Assembly: GCA_021209875.1 (NCBI GenBank)
Contig: JAGYVD010000007.1
Span: forward strand, 3,658,001 to 3,722,000
Reading direction: 5' to 3'
From: Rosellinia necatrix
Taxonomy: Eukaryota; Ascomycota; Sordariomycetes; Xylariales; Xylariaceae
DNA length: 64,000 nt
In this document: positions 11,501 through 23,818 of the stretch, piece after piece
Layout of the letters: each line of letters starts with the position of its first letter
Position numbering within the stretch: the first letter of the stretch is position 1
Position numbers and translations under genes: made by a program
The notes under the pieces: model-generated
What the model saw: only the letters and a program-made list of their open reading frames with translations
Databases searched by the model: none
Told to the model about the DNA's origin: nothing

Positions 11501-14500
11501 CCCACAGCCACGAGTGACGGCATCGTTATGTGGCCTGCTTCGAGTTCCTTGAAGGAGGCTTGTATAACACCAATCTTCCCATCCGCAGTGACACTGGCGT
11601 CTATATTACGAACAAGGGCCAGGGTGAGAAAGCCAGGACGATCATCTTCAGGTAAATATTTAGTAACAGTAGACAGGCGTGCGATGTCCTCGCCTAATGT
11701 TGGCAATACGTGAAGTTGTTCCATGTTTTCGACATTGATATCTATATCATCGACGTTGACGCGTAAAACAGCGCCCTTCCTTCGTTGCCGAAGAAGCGTA
11801 TCAACCATTATTTCATCGTCATCTTTATCAAATTTGTTCTTGGAAGGAGTGATGAGCCCTAAAAGACGTTCCAAGTCGTTGTCCTTGGGCGTGTTCAGAA
11901 ACTCGATTCGTGTGTTCGTAATTATAGCATTCACTGGCGGGTCTCCCATCAGTTGCTTCATATACGGTCCCGTGAGCTGGACTTTTGAAATCCCAACCCC
12001 AAGACCTTCTTCTCGGTTCACTAGCTTCACTGCACTAGCATCTAGGGAGACGCTACATTCTTTCCCGAGGAGATCTAGACGGACTCCTCCGATCCTCATA
12101 TTAATCTTGTTCTCGGAATTTACGGAGGCATCATCCGGACGTATTGGCGCATCGAATCGCACACCTCGAGGTCTCTGAGGCAGTTTGGCCGGGCTTTGCG
12201 TTATTGGCGGATTATTCACGTTCGTTGATGAGTTTAAGTTGAGGAAACCACTCAACCCCCCAAACCAAGTGAATGTCTCATCCAACCGTGGCAAGTCTAA
12301 CTTTACATGCAGAGGAAGCGTCTTAACTTCACATCTTGTCGAATGAGACGATTGAACAATAGTTAGCGATATATCGGACCCTGCAGACGGGAAAGCGTCT
12401 CGGACAGAAGAACGCATCTGTATGCGCTGGTCGAACGAGACGATATCATCATTGGCATAACCAAATTTGAATTTTCCTATGTTGACCGAGGTAGTCGTGG
12501 ATGATTGAGATTGTGACATACGAACTACAAGATTTTCCAAAGTTGTAGTAAGAAGAGCGTCAGCATCGAAGGTAACTGGACGAGCGCCGAGAATCCGCTC
12601 AGGAGTATCTGCTACACCAGACAAAATTTCGAGGAAGTGGATCGAAATTTTTTCCACGATAATTTTGATATCCGGTGAAGAGGACGGGGCTGTAGTAGCA
12701 GGTTTGGATTGGCCGTTCGGCTCCTTCAGGGCACCTAAAATCCGATTTATAACAGTAGTGAGTAAGAATGCCGTAGGCAGATCGAATTTGACTTCCAACG
12801 GAGATACAACAACTTCTAAAGAATCATCAACCGAACTATGAGTGTTGCCATGCGCTTTCGAGGGCGGCGGGGTAAAGTCTTGAATTGAAGAGACTGAATG
12901 GGCTGCGGCGCTATGTATCGAAAAAGACCCAGGAACATGGCCAACAGTGGAATAGTCTAGATGAGAAGGCCTGGGCCTGTCGTTACTCGATTCTGATATC
13001 GAAATAGGTCCAGGTGGCTTAGAAGGATACCAAAGATGTACTGCGTTAGACGAAACCAGTTCCTTGACTAGTCGAGTCGGTCCCTTCGGCGTGGCCGCCT
13101 CTTCAGCCATGACGTCGTCCGCCAGAGAGTCCCGGATCCGGGGAGACGAACTCTTCTGTAACCCGACAATTCCAGGGACCTCATCGAGAAAGTCGTTTGG
13201 CGTATTTACAGCCTCATGAAGATTATTCACGATTGCTTCTGCTTCTAATACCAATTGCCCAACAGGAGGATGTTGCTCGTTAGAAATGATGTTATTTACA
13301 ACGGCTGATGAATCCAAATAACCTGTAGCTCTTGGCTCGAGAGGGTTCTCTGCACTTGCATAATCGCCGTCCCATGTGCCGGGCATGGTTTGGCGCATCT
13401 GAGATGAAGCAGTATGTGAAAAAGCGCTCATGTACATACTCTCCGCTTCCTCATGACTAAAAACGTGGGATTGTGCCAAACTCTGAGTGGTAGATGCCAA
13501 TAGGTTATCGCCTCGGTTAGACGAGTTGTCAAGCTCTTCATCATCATTTACAGAATCGGTGGAAGCTGCTCCCCAACGGCTCAACCGGTCAAGCATATGT
13601 TCGGAGCGTGCGGACGGCTCCGCCGGGTCGATCCATGGATCTTGCCGGGTTGCCATTGTTGAAAATGCCGGCCGCAGTGGTGGCAGCGCCCTCGGTGAAC
13701 TTTGTATAGGGCTCCTAGATGTAGAGGCCCGTGGCGTTGATGGCGTAGACCGGTTTTCGTCATCTTCCTGATCGTCACCCGAGTTACTTAGGTCATAAGG
13801 AATATTAAAAGCATCTTCACTATCCATCAGGGGATGATATTGACTGTCACTGAGGTCTGTCGAATCAGCCAGGTGCCCATCAAGTGGAGGGATTGCCGTT
13901 GGTATAAATGACGTCTCTTGAGAGAGCGGCTGGCGACTCATTGCGACTGGGGAAGCAGCTCCAACAGAAGACGGCACCGACGATGACCTTGAAAGAGCCG
14001 AAAATAAGTTGGCTTCAGATATGAGAGAGGCTCTGATCTTGTTCAGCTCCACGTATCGTTTTCCTTCTTTGTGAAAGGGGGTGGAGGTAACGTCTGAATC
14101 GCCATCTTCAATCCGGGTTGTTGTGACGCCCTCAGCATTGATCTCATCTATTGCCAGTTGAAATGTGACTATTTCATTGAGAGATGAGCCAACCTCGGTG
14201 GAAGGAAGCTCAACATCAAGCTGGCAAGCCACGCTCCTGATAGAAAGCTGTAGGCGGTCAACTATGCCCTGGATGAAAGTTGCGAGGAAAGTTGGCAGCG
14301 ACAACGGCTGTCCTGTCCCGGGACCATATTCATCCTCACTGCCATCTTCGCTGCTTGTCACCGACGCAGCGAGATCTGGGGCCTCAGCATTGAGCGCGGC
14401 TTGCAGCTCCTCCTTCTCTCTACGAGGCTGGGTCTCAAGAAACGACTGCGCCAGGTCGATGGCATGTGGGGCTAGGTCATCTCGCACAGGCCCAGGAGGG

Positions 14501-14966
14501 TTGCGGCTATCCTTATGCTTCGATACCCCTCTGCGTGCGCCTTTCTGTTCTTCCGGAGGTACAATCCTAAGCTTTATCTCTACGCCGTCGGCCTCGATAC
14601 TTATGGGGTTTGAATGGATGGCGGCAGGAACAGTCACTCGAAGTGATAAGACTTTCGCCTTCTGTATCTCGATGGACGGAGGTAATTTTAGTACTTGTTC
14701 GAGTTTCTGTTCATTGCAGACCAGTCAGCTCTATCACAACTTACACAAAGAACGAGGGAAACAGTGATGGATCAAGGGGGCTTGAGACATGCCTCGATCT
14801 TGACGCCAACATCTTGCCATGTCAAGTGGGTAGCCTGTCCCCAGGCAACATCAATCTTGTCCAGGTCGAGTGCATCGGTCTCGAAGTAGTCTAGCTTGTA
14901 CAGGACATATCGGAGGAGGCGCTTGGGCATGCTCGAAGTCCAAAAGGACTGGAAATAAGCCGCCAT
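8574..14966 (-). CDS. atg2: Autophagy-related lipid-transfer protein Atg2, 3 exons
   Basis: Atg2 is a rod-shaped bridge protein that moves lipids from the ER to the growing phagophore with Atg9 and Atg18. Exon 1 (14793-14966) encodes MAAYFQSFW, then the chorein-type start KRLLRYVLYKL. Exon 2 (8647-14706) holds about 2020 codons, including the low-complexity Ser-rich middle and the C-terminal repeats with GFKDLIEIPIREY and KGAAAFAKTTG. Exon 3 (8574-8591) adds KYKKH and a stop, matching the usual family end. The last intron (8592-8646, 55 nt) has GTCAGT and TTAATAG ends. The first intron (14707-14792, 86 nt) appears to be GC-AG: AG|GCATGT donor, CTGAC branch and AACAG acceptor. Reading through would hit a stop six codons later. 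The product is about 2083 aa, typical for the family, with no break in frame. Confidence 0.92.
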
Positions 14967-17593
14967 GGCAGGCGGTAGTAGGTGAAGACCAGATCGCAGT
15001 AGGGGATGGCAAAGACAGGCGGGAGAAGCAGAGAGAAGTGCCGTTCAGAGAGGGCTTCACCAACAGCAGCGCGTGAACCACGTGTGGGGGATCATAGGCT
15101 GGTTGATCGTGATATCCCAGGATTCGGGATGCGGGGAGAGGTGCATGTCGGTTTGCACTGGGGGTGTGGAAGGCCAAGTACCGCACAGGGCCTGGCCTGC
15201 GTTATAGGAAGAGAAGAGAAACTCGAGCGAGAAAAAGGTTAAATAAAGTACAGAACTAAAAAGCGAGGAAAGGTTGGTTGAATCCCCAAGCTGCGCTGGT
15301 GAGCTGGGTAGGTTGGGTATAGGCAGGTAGGTTGGTAGTAGGCAATGCGCAGTACCTCCATTCTCCATTGGATGTAGGTAGATATGCACAAGTAGGAAGT
15401 AGGAAGTAGGAAGTAGGTAAGTTAGGTAGTGCGGTGGTGCACTGTTGAGGTAGGCCACACTGACGGGGTCGGATGCCCCGATGACGAACAGAGCAGAGGC
15501 ACAAGCAGCTGATGGAGCCCCGTTGTAGTGTAGTAGAGCAACAGGGATCAGGGTAAACCTGGCGCCGTCGGCTGGCTCTGACGTGGAGAAACCGGGATTG
15601 ATAAGGCGAGAGAATAGGGAATGCCGACACGTCGATAAGGATGGATTCGGCTCGTCGCGGTTGTCATTTGATCGGAATAGCCACCTACTAGCGGCTCATC
15701 TAAGCCTGAAATGGCAAGATGCCATGAAACGGTACCAGACTGATTATGTGAATGTCACCTGTTGTTGAGTTATAACAGGCAGAAACACATATGAACATTG
15801 TACACGAGGTGCATTAGGTATTGCGAAGTAACAGCCTTTGTTTCCTGTTGAGCTTATCTGAGCCATCTTATTAAGGATGTCAACAAAGCCGATTTTCCTT
15901 TCATTTTTTAAGCCTGAAACTTTCCAATTCGCCTAAACATTTGTAGTCAATGCTTGTATGAGTGAGTCCGTGGTACGATACCCCGCCCCCAGACAGTGAC
16001 CCTCCAGAAAACAGACCAGGGCGACCTCTGTCATCCTATCCCACGTACACTGTCTTGGTTACCTTGGCTACCAAGTAGCACACATGATGAGTGAGCACAT
16101 CAAATAGTCACCTCCTAGCCAGAAGTCAAACCATCAGATGTGGTGCATTCTGCACAGTATCAGAAACAGGTACTTATTTGAAGCTACGGTACCACAAGTA
16201 TCACACTACCTGAGTACTTACTACCAGGTAGGTACCTACCTAAGGCACTTACGGCAGGTACGCGTAGGCAGGCAGTAGATGGAGGGTATCAAAGTGCAAA
16301 AAGAGCGACTCACTATTCAGTTGACTCAGTACGTATCCTGGAAGAAACATGGTACCGACCAACCTTAATACCACCGGTACTTGTACATACGAGAGATATG
16401 AAGCCCCTGTACGCGGCTTCCCCCCTGTAAATGCTGAACTAGTGTGGTGTAGGTGCCGTACCTACCTTCTAGGTAGGTAGACTCATCACTCATCCCGACG
16501 TGAGGTAGTCAGGTACCACGCAAGTATACCAATAACCTCCCATGTTGCTTGAGCTCCATTGCTAGAATCAACAGCCAAACAATGGCCATGATGCGTTGAC
16601 AAGGATTGAGATTCATGGCCATTCGATGACCAAGCCAGTGGTTTGTGGTATGTTAGGTACGCTAGAGCGATCGTTTGGACGAAAGGGTGTCCGGATGACC
16701 AAAAAACAGCACACGGCAGTGTGCAAGTGAGGCTAACATGAACGGCAAAGCCCCTACAGGCTACAAGGCCTAGGATGGGTTGTTCTACGCTAGGCTAAGC
16801 ATGCACGCTCACCAGCCATTCCTATGTTGTGTACTGGTAGTTAGCTGTGCATTGATCGGCTGCCCCAGCGCTTCCCCGGTTTTTCCAGCCAGCCACCCGT
16901 TTGCACATAAGAGATATGCCTTTTTTGGTGGCGCTCATCCACGCCTACTTGTATGATTTTATATTTTATATCGTCTGTCTCAATGGCATTCATGTGTTTG
17001 TGTGCATGTCGAGAGTATTTATCAGCATCCATCCTATGAGCAGCAAATAGGTCAGGTACATATAGGTAGGTATCTATTTCCTCTGCCTTCCATGCCTGCC
17101 TCTAAGCAAGCAGGTACATACATCAATTGGGACAGACCTACAGTGTCGAGAAAGTTTCAGGCTGCATATCCCCTGCGTTTTTGAGTTCCAGGCCTGGTCG
17201 TCCTGGGCCTGTTCCCTCCATTTTGCCAGGCAGGTTTCGTTTATTTTAGACTCAGCGTTAAAATCCATCTCCCTTCTTCCCAACGTACAATCTGCAGCCT
17301 GCTGCCTGCTGCCTTAGGCGCCGGCAGATCGTTCCAAAGATGGGATTTGAACCTCAATCCATCGCTGCTGCCCACCACAAGCAATGGAGGTAGGTGCTTG
17401 TATGCCGCAGGCTGGGACAGCCCGGCCGAGTAAGCATACAGTCCGCACGAGTGGCCAAGTTACGTTGATTAGACATCAAGAAAACCCCCGATAGATTGAT
17501 CCAAAGCAGAGCACATCCCAACCCTAAACCAAATTCAAATGAACTCATGAGCATATTTAACCTCTCTAACCTCACCAGCACGCACGCCATCGT
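14967..17593. other. Long intergenic region upstream of ATG2
   Basis: No gene is supported in 2.6 kb. The part near 14967-15250 is the probable atg2 promoter and leader. Four 7-bp AGTAGGA-type units stand at 15391-15418. Palindromic GGTAGGTACCTACC-type clusters lie at about 16210-16240 and 16456-16480. A tRNA T-arm-like TGGGATTTGAACC occurs at 17341-17353 on the minus sense but no cloverleaf could be folded by eye. Confidence 0.55.
15391..15418 (+). repeat. 7-bp tandem repeat AGTAGGA, four units
   Basis: Three perfect AGTAGGA units and a fourth ending AGTAGGT run head to tail. They lie about 425 bases upstream of the atg2 start codon. Confidence 0.85.
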
Positions 17594-19739
17594 TTAACTC
17601 CTCACGTTCATGCCACTCCCCTCTTTACCGTACGCCTGAACAATCCTCTTGCCGACCGACTCGCCACTCCAGTAAGCGCCTGTGACTGTGCCCAGTGCGA
17701 CAAACGGGGCTGTATGTTCACCGGCCAGCCAGAGCCCGCGGTCTGGTAACCCTTCCCTCATGATCTCTATGTCCTTGTCACCCTCCTCCAAGCCAACCTG
17801 GAAATTACTATAGCTGCCATTGCCGGCCAGGTCATCTTTCAGCCAGTCCGTGGCATAGCAGCTCACCGGTTGACAGTCAGGAGAATCCCCATCATACTGT
17901 GGCAGACGGGAGTAGTAAGGCCGAAACCACTCATACAGGAACGCGTCTTTCTTCTCTTTCGATGGAAGTTTGGCTACTTCGCTAGTCAAGAACTTCGATT
18001 GTTCCCCGTACATGTAGAATAGGAGTGCAGGGTGGGAATCAATTGTGTCAAACGAAGCCAACTCCACGATTTCCTGATTCCACCGATCTGGATTTGAGTC
18101 TAGCGCGTAACTCGGGGCCAGGAGTAGTACAAAACCTTGCGTGTCGTTCGCAGGCTCGGTGGAACGCCAGAATGCCTTAGGGAAGCTGATGTAAACTTTC
18201 TCAAGGCACCCATAGCCAATATTTTCGATAGCTTGCGCTAACCGTGCGGGTAGTGGAGGATCGAAAGCATCCGAATGTTTCTTCAGCCAGCCAAGAGGCG
18301 CCGTAAACACGACTTCGTCAAACTCAAGCGTTTCTCCAGATTCCGTATGCACCTTAAGTACTTCACAGGTCTCATCGTCAGTGCTTTGTACCTTAGTAAC
18401 GAGCGTTTCGTATTTAAAACTCGCTCCTTCGACGACGGGTTTAGAGATCGCAGACAAAATCTTCTGATATGTGTCCGGGCAAAACAGATTCTCTAACACA
18501 GGTCAGCGCGACGACTAATGAACTTCCAAGAGGAACAGGAAAGGGCAATACCGCCGTCTATGCACTCCTCCAACCAGAAGTACTTGAGGCTCTGACTGAA
18601 GACTGGAGTATTAATGCGTCAGCCATTACTCTTCTGCGAGATTCATAAACTTCTGGGCACTCTACGGAGCCTCGAGCATGGTCAACCAAGCCGGAGCAGA
18701 ACATTTGTTGCCCTCGGCATCGTCTTGGATACCAAGAGAGTGAATGTTAACATCACTCACCGTGGTTTCCGACGTAGGCGCCCCACGACTCGGCCATCTG
18801 GTGCATGAAATTTCGCTTTTTTTGCGCAATCGAGCGAATCCCCCGGGATCCTTTCAGCAAGTTCTCTGTTGAAGAAATCTATGAGGCTCTCGCTTGATTG
18901 TATTGTGCTAGTGTTTCTATTGCTGTGAGTAAAAGCATTTCCAATTATATCCCACATCATATTCGAATACATTTCAGCATCGGACGATGGAACCATCTTG
19001 CCAGTCTCGTCAACAACTGATGTGCTTGTAGTCCACGATCCAGTTGCTGTATTCGTCTTCTGGGCAAGTTCCATTATGGGATTGTTGTTCGTGCCATGGA
19101 TCCAATTGGGTCCGGCGCTGTAAGCATCACCCATACTATTAGCATAATTCGTTAAGCACGCTCACATATGTCCTCGACCCCAATCATACGGACCTGAATC
19201 CCTATGAATGAATTACAGAATCATCCAACTCAGGGGGGTGCATACTCTACAATATGTCCAGGCGTGAGGGAAACTTGGTGAACCCGGCCACCCAGTCGAT
19301 TTCGGCCCTCGATCATCGTCACTTCAAAACCGTGCTGCAGGAGAATATCGGCACAACGCAGTCCAGCGAGCCCAGCGCCGACGACACCGACACGGGGCAC
19401 CCGGCCCAGTATTTGGGCTCGACGCTAACAAAGCCGTAAGTCTGATGTCGCAAAAAAGAGAAGGATAACTCATCTAAGCAGCGACTCTCAGGTGGGCTGG
19501 GCAAGACCAGGCTCATTCAGCCACAGGCTAGGACCCTGAACACGCTCCTTCAAGTTGAACTTTTAGAGCTTCTGGTTTTTATGTACCTTGCTGATATTAG
19601 TCATCATATTGACGGTCGCCGATATCTCTTCCTCGAAGACTTGGCTGACCACAACTCGATGGTATGCGGTCAGGTCCTTCCAGATGCGAGAAGTACTTCG
19701 CTCCGCGTCACTAGTAAAGGAAACCGAATGAGCATCCAT
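17594..19739 (-). CDS. Flavin-containing amine (polyamine) oxidase, 5 exons, apparent frameshift
   Basis: This is an FAD-dependent amine oxidase of the polyamine oxidase/LSD-like fold, expected to oxidise a primary or secondary amine with release of hydrogen peroxide. Exons: 19587-19739, 19246-19424, 18761-19117, 18552-18602, 17594-18492. The FAD Rossmann motif VGAGLAG is at residues 66-72, followed by GRNRLGGRV. VDAGPNWIHG spans the exon 2/3 junction, LEECIDGENLF spans exons 4/5, and the C-terminal FAD motif is GLWLAGEHTAPF. In exon 3 the frame changes between AERIPG and AQKKRNF, at about 18826-18844, which contains a C5 and a T7 run. Exon lengths total one base above a multiple of three, so one extra base explains it; the corrected length is about 545 aa. 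No N-terminal signal is evident. The substrate is unknown. Exon 4 is only 51 nt. Confidence 0.82.
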
Positions 19740-21604
19740 GGTCACCAGTGTAGGATAATATGAAATCCGTCTATGAAGGGTGCTAGAGTTACGGTGTAAA
19801 CGAAACTGAAAATGTTGACATGAAGGCCAACAGACGATTTATTTCTTCAAGGCAAGGCAAGGCGAGTATGCGGGTAGCGCATATATATATGTAACTCAAA
19901 CTTAATCAGGGTTTAGGCCTATAACGACAGAAGATCAGGCACGGAGACCATGAGCCACCCGGTTTATCAGCGCACCAGAAACCACAGAAGCAATGAGATC
20001 AAAACCGGCGGCTGAGGTTGTGACACGTATTCAGACTATAGGGACGAGAAAAGCAAAATGGCCGGAGCGACGGATACAATAACAGTGCTAGTACTATAGT
20101 GATAGATACCGGGATAAAGGAGCCGCATATGGGTTGGGTGTCTTTATGATGTTCGCGAATCGGGCAAAGGCACGGTGCTGCTGCCCTCATTGGATCTGAT
20201 TGGTTCGTACAGGCTCAATCCACGTCGTACAGAGAACAGCAGTTGCACCCGATTGGGGGATCGGAGTCCATGGAGAGAGAAGAGGAAGCGCGCGCTTCGC
20301 CTTACCAAGAGGTGCTGAGATATTATCCGCTTGGGGCGGGCTGAGTTGCGGTATCTAGACGGGGCAAAAGAAAGGGACAACCATGGTTAACCTACCTAAG
20401 GGGGCGGAATTATAACTATGACGGGGTGTCTAATCTATAAAGAATAAAGGTTACTACTAGAGAGAAAATGGAGGGGGAAAAAAAAGAGAGAAAAGAAAAG
20501 ATGGTAGAGCAATTGAAGTGACAAAAGACTTATCATACCTATACTGAGTGGCAAGAAAGATTGGCTGAATAAACGTCACGAGGCCGGGTCAGGCAAGAAA
20601 TGCCTCAGCTGCGTAGTACCTCCGTTAAGAGGTTTGTGGATGGTAAATCGGGTTGATGACTAACTAGCGGCCTGGGTCCCGACTCGCGGCTCGAATATAT
20701 CGGGACTTTCCGAATTCCGGTACTAAGCGAATACCAGGCTAAGCTCCAAGTTAAATGCTCTCGTTGTCCATCTACAAACTTCGCTAGCTCTAAGTCGAGG
20801 TGACACCGCAGGTCGGGATCTAATAGAAAAGCCTTACAAGTACTTGCCTGTATACTAGATGATATCCCTCGGCTTGCCTCCCGGGTAGTGTCCGCCAGAC
20901 CAAAGGGGTTACCGGCCACCCCGTGCATACCCCAGACTGACAAGTAAACTCACTAACGCCGTTACTAGTAAGCGTCCTTCCCTTCTCCGCTAGGAACAAG
21001 GGTCCCGGATAACCAGATGATTCAGATCCAGAACCAATCATGAGCTGACTAAATGCAATCCGCCCGCGTAGTAGCGGGGCCCGTTCTTGAGCCGAGGCTC
21101 CCATCGGCGATGTCTTAGCAGATATACTTCTCGTCCCATGTCTTTTCAGGCTGGAGAAAGGTAACAAGAGATAGCTGGCTGCTGGCATCGTGACGGATGC
21201 CATCTTCAACGGGAAAGTCCTCCATCGCAAATTCCATATTCATAAATAAATACCGTAGAGGGACCGAGGAAAAGATTGTTAGTCTATTCCTTTTTATTTT
21301 TATTTCCCTTTCCTGCTCAAATTGAAAACCTCCTTGCTCTCCCTTCACTTCGCTTTTCTCCTCCTGATCAGAACTTCTGACCAGTAGCTCGCCTATCTTC
21401 CCTACCTTGCCCTGTCTGTCTGCCTGTCTCTCCCTCTTATTCCCGGATCGATCCGAAAAAAGAAACCCGCAAGAAGGTAGTGAACTGGAAAAAAAAACAG
21501 ACGAAAGAGCGAGGATAAAAGAGAATCCGCCTCCCATACCACACCGCACCACACCACACCACACCACACCACACCGCATCTAACCGCCCAGGCCGACCGC
21601 AAAG
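19740..21604. promoter_or_regulatory. Divergent region amine oxidase / acyl-CoA dehydrogenase
   Basis: No gene is supported in 1.9 kb between two divergent starts. ORFs at about 20144-21230 on the minus strand show no domain and no splice-consistent extension. The last 65 bases before the acyl-CoA dehydrogenase start are an A/C-only tract dominated by CCACA units (about 21540-21577), probably 5' leader. Confidence 0.5.
21540..21577 (+). repeat. CCACA-type simple repeat in the 5' leader of the acyl-CoA dehydrogenase gene
   Basis: The tract consists of several CCACA units interrupted by CCGCA and ends less than 30 bases before the start codon. On the opposite strand it is the TGTGG-type run. 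It is likely transcribed as 5' UTR. Confidence 0.75.
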
Positions 21605-23254
21605 ATGGCCAAGACGTTCACGCGCGACGAGGTCGCCAAGCACAACACGGAGGACTCAGTCTGGTTCATCGTAGACAGCCAGGTGTACGACGTGAGCGAG
21701 TTCCTGGACGCGCACCCGGGCGGCGAGACGGTGCTGCGGCAGGTGGCCGGGCAGGACGCGACGGCGGCCTTCTACAACCTGCACCGGCACGAGGTGTTGA
21801 CCAAGTACGAGGACCTGCGGATCGGCACGGTGGCGGGCGAGAAGCCGACGGTGGTGACGCCGCGGCCCGGCGACCTCTCGCTCGTCCCCTACGCGGAGCC
21901 GCTCTGGCTCACGCCGGCCTTCAAGTCCCCCTACTACAACGACAGCCACCGGCGGCTGCAGCGGGCCATGCGCGTCTTCACCGACGAGGTCATCACGCCC
22001 GAGGCGCTGGCCCGCGAGGCCGACGGCAAGCCCATCAGCCAGGCCGTCGTCGACCGCATGTCGGCCGCCGGCGTCCTGCACATGCGCCTGGGCCCCGGGA
22101 AGCACCTGCACGGCATCGACCTCCTCGGCGGCGCCGTGCGCGGCGAGGAGTTCGACTACTTCCACGACATGATCGTGGCGCAGGAGGGCGCGCGCTCCAA
22201 CGCCCGCGGGTTCCAGGACGGCCAGCTCGCCGGCATGGTCATCGGCCTGCCGTGCGTCATGAACTACATGAAGGACCAGGCGCGCAAGAAGGCCCTCATG
22301 GACGAGATGTTCAGCGGCCGCAAGTACATGTGCCTCGCCATCACCGAGGCCTTCGCCGGCTCCGACGTCGCCGGCCTGCGCACGACCGCCGTCAAGACCC
22401 CCGACGGCCGGCACTACGTCGTCAACGGCACCAAGAAGTGGATCACCAACGGCACCTTCGCCGACTACTTCATCACCGGCGTCCGCACCGACAAGGGCCT
22501 CAGCGTCCTCCTCATCGAGCGCGGCGAGGGCATCGAGACCAAGGCCATCAAGACCTCCTACTCCCCCACCGCCGGCACCGCCTACATCACCTTCGACAAC
22601 GTCAAGGTCCCCGTCGAGAACCTCCTCGGCGAGGAGAACAAGGGCATCTACGTCATCCTCAGCAACTTCAACCACGAGCGCTGGAGCATGGCCTGCACCT
22701 CCGTCCGCATGTCCCGCACCGTCGTCGAGGAGTGCCTCAAGTGGGCCCACCAGCGCATCGTCTTCGGCAAGCGCCTGATCGACCAGCCCGTCATCCGACA
22801 AAAGTAAGCTCTCTTCCTTTTCTCCCCCCCCCTTCTTCCTCTTCCCCACTTTCGATGAAAAAAAACAAAAACAAAAAAGGACGTGAGAAAACTAACGTGA
22901 AACCTAAACAACAGGCTCGCCAAGATGATCGCCCTGGTGGAGGCCAACCAGGCCTGGCTCGAGAGCATCACGTACCAGATGTGCAACATGCCCTACAGCG
23001 AGCAGTCCAAGCACCTCGGTGGCCCCGTCGGCCTGCTCAAGATGAGCATCACCCGCGCCGCCCACGAGATCGCCGACGAGTCCGTCCAGATCTTCGGCGG
23101 CCGCGGCCTCACCCAGTCCGGCATGGGCCGCGTCATCGAGATGTTCCACCGCACCTACAAGTTCGACGCCATCCTCGGCGGCGCCGAGGAGGTCCTCGGC
23201 GACCTCGGCGTCCGACAGGCCATGGCCAGGATGCCCAAGCACGCCAAGCTGTAG
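21605..23254 (+). CDS. Cytochrome b5-acyl-CoA dehydrogenase fusion with PTS1-like end, 2 exons
   Basis: The protein (about 512 aa) joins an N-terminal cytochrome b5 domain to a flavin acyl-CoA dehydrogenase. Exons are 21605-22803 and 22915-23254; the intron has GTAAGC and AACAG ends and splits a Lys codon. The b5 part has the heme-ligand HPGG at residues 37-40 and the second histidine in NLHRHEV near 60-62. The dehydrogenase part contains ITEAFAGSDVAGL (FAD/substrate region), GTKKWITNG, and IFGGRGLTQSG in exon 2. The last residues are PKHAKL, and AKL is a functional variant of the peroxisomal targeting signal 1, so peroxisomal acyl-CoA oxidation is a reasonable inference. The b5 domain could relay electrons, but the acceptor is unknown. 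Codon use is strongly GC3-biased, suggesting high expression. Such fusions are known in filamentous fungi. Confidence 0.9.
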
Positions 23255-23818
23255 ATAATAATAAAAATAGAAGAAAGAAAGAAAAACACAAAAAAGGAAC
23301 CTCGTCGTCGACGGGATGAAAAAAAAGACGTGGGCGGATTGACTCATTCACACAACAGAAAGTGCCAAGTATAATTTAGCCGAGACAGAATGATGCTCAG
23401 AGCATTTTTATGTACTTTTTTATATTTTTTATAGCATCATCCAAGGCGTCGCAATCTTTAGGAATATAAACACATACCTTATTGACACAGAACGAGCAGG
23501 TGACTGACTATGTGCGGCCATAGGTATGAAATCGTGGATCGCGATGTAATAATGTGTCCAATATTGGGCCAAAGTCTCTAAAATCTACCTAGGGAGCGAG
23601 GCACACATAATAACACCCTATAAGCACTCAGCTATAAACAATCTGATTCGCTAAGTCTTTAACTCGCACCCATAATAATCCTAAAGCCCAAATGTTACTC
23701 ATACTTAACTCTAGTATATCAAGACGAGGTACTGCCGCTCGAATCATCTGTGATGGGAGTATCATAATATCGCGTGTTATGCGCGACTAGGACACGTTAT
23801 ACCTATCTATGTCCAAGT
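23255..23818. other. Convergent intergenic region
   Basis: Only A/T-rich 3' flanking DNA of the acyl-CoA dehydrogenase (+) and the MFS transporter (-) is seen. No ORF or repeat of note. Confidence 0.6.

Noticed and set aside
17320..17480. Minus-strand tRNA gene suggested by TGGGATTTGAACC
   Set aside because: The T-loop matches, but T-stem pairs fail and no 5' acceptor strand complementary to the 3' end was found.
20144..21230. Group of short minus-strand ORFs
   Set aside because: No domain, no start context, no consistent splicing; composition is non-coding.
21656..22849. 397-codon minus-strand ORF opposite the acyl-CoA dehydrogenase
   Set aside because: It mirrors a strongly GC3-biased gene; composition is Gly/Ala/Val/Asp/Leu and no motif is present.
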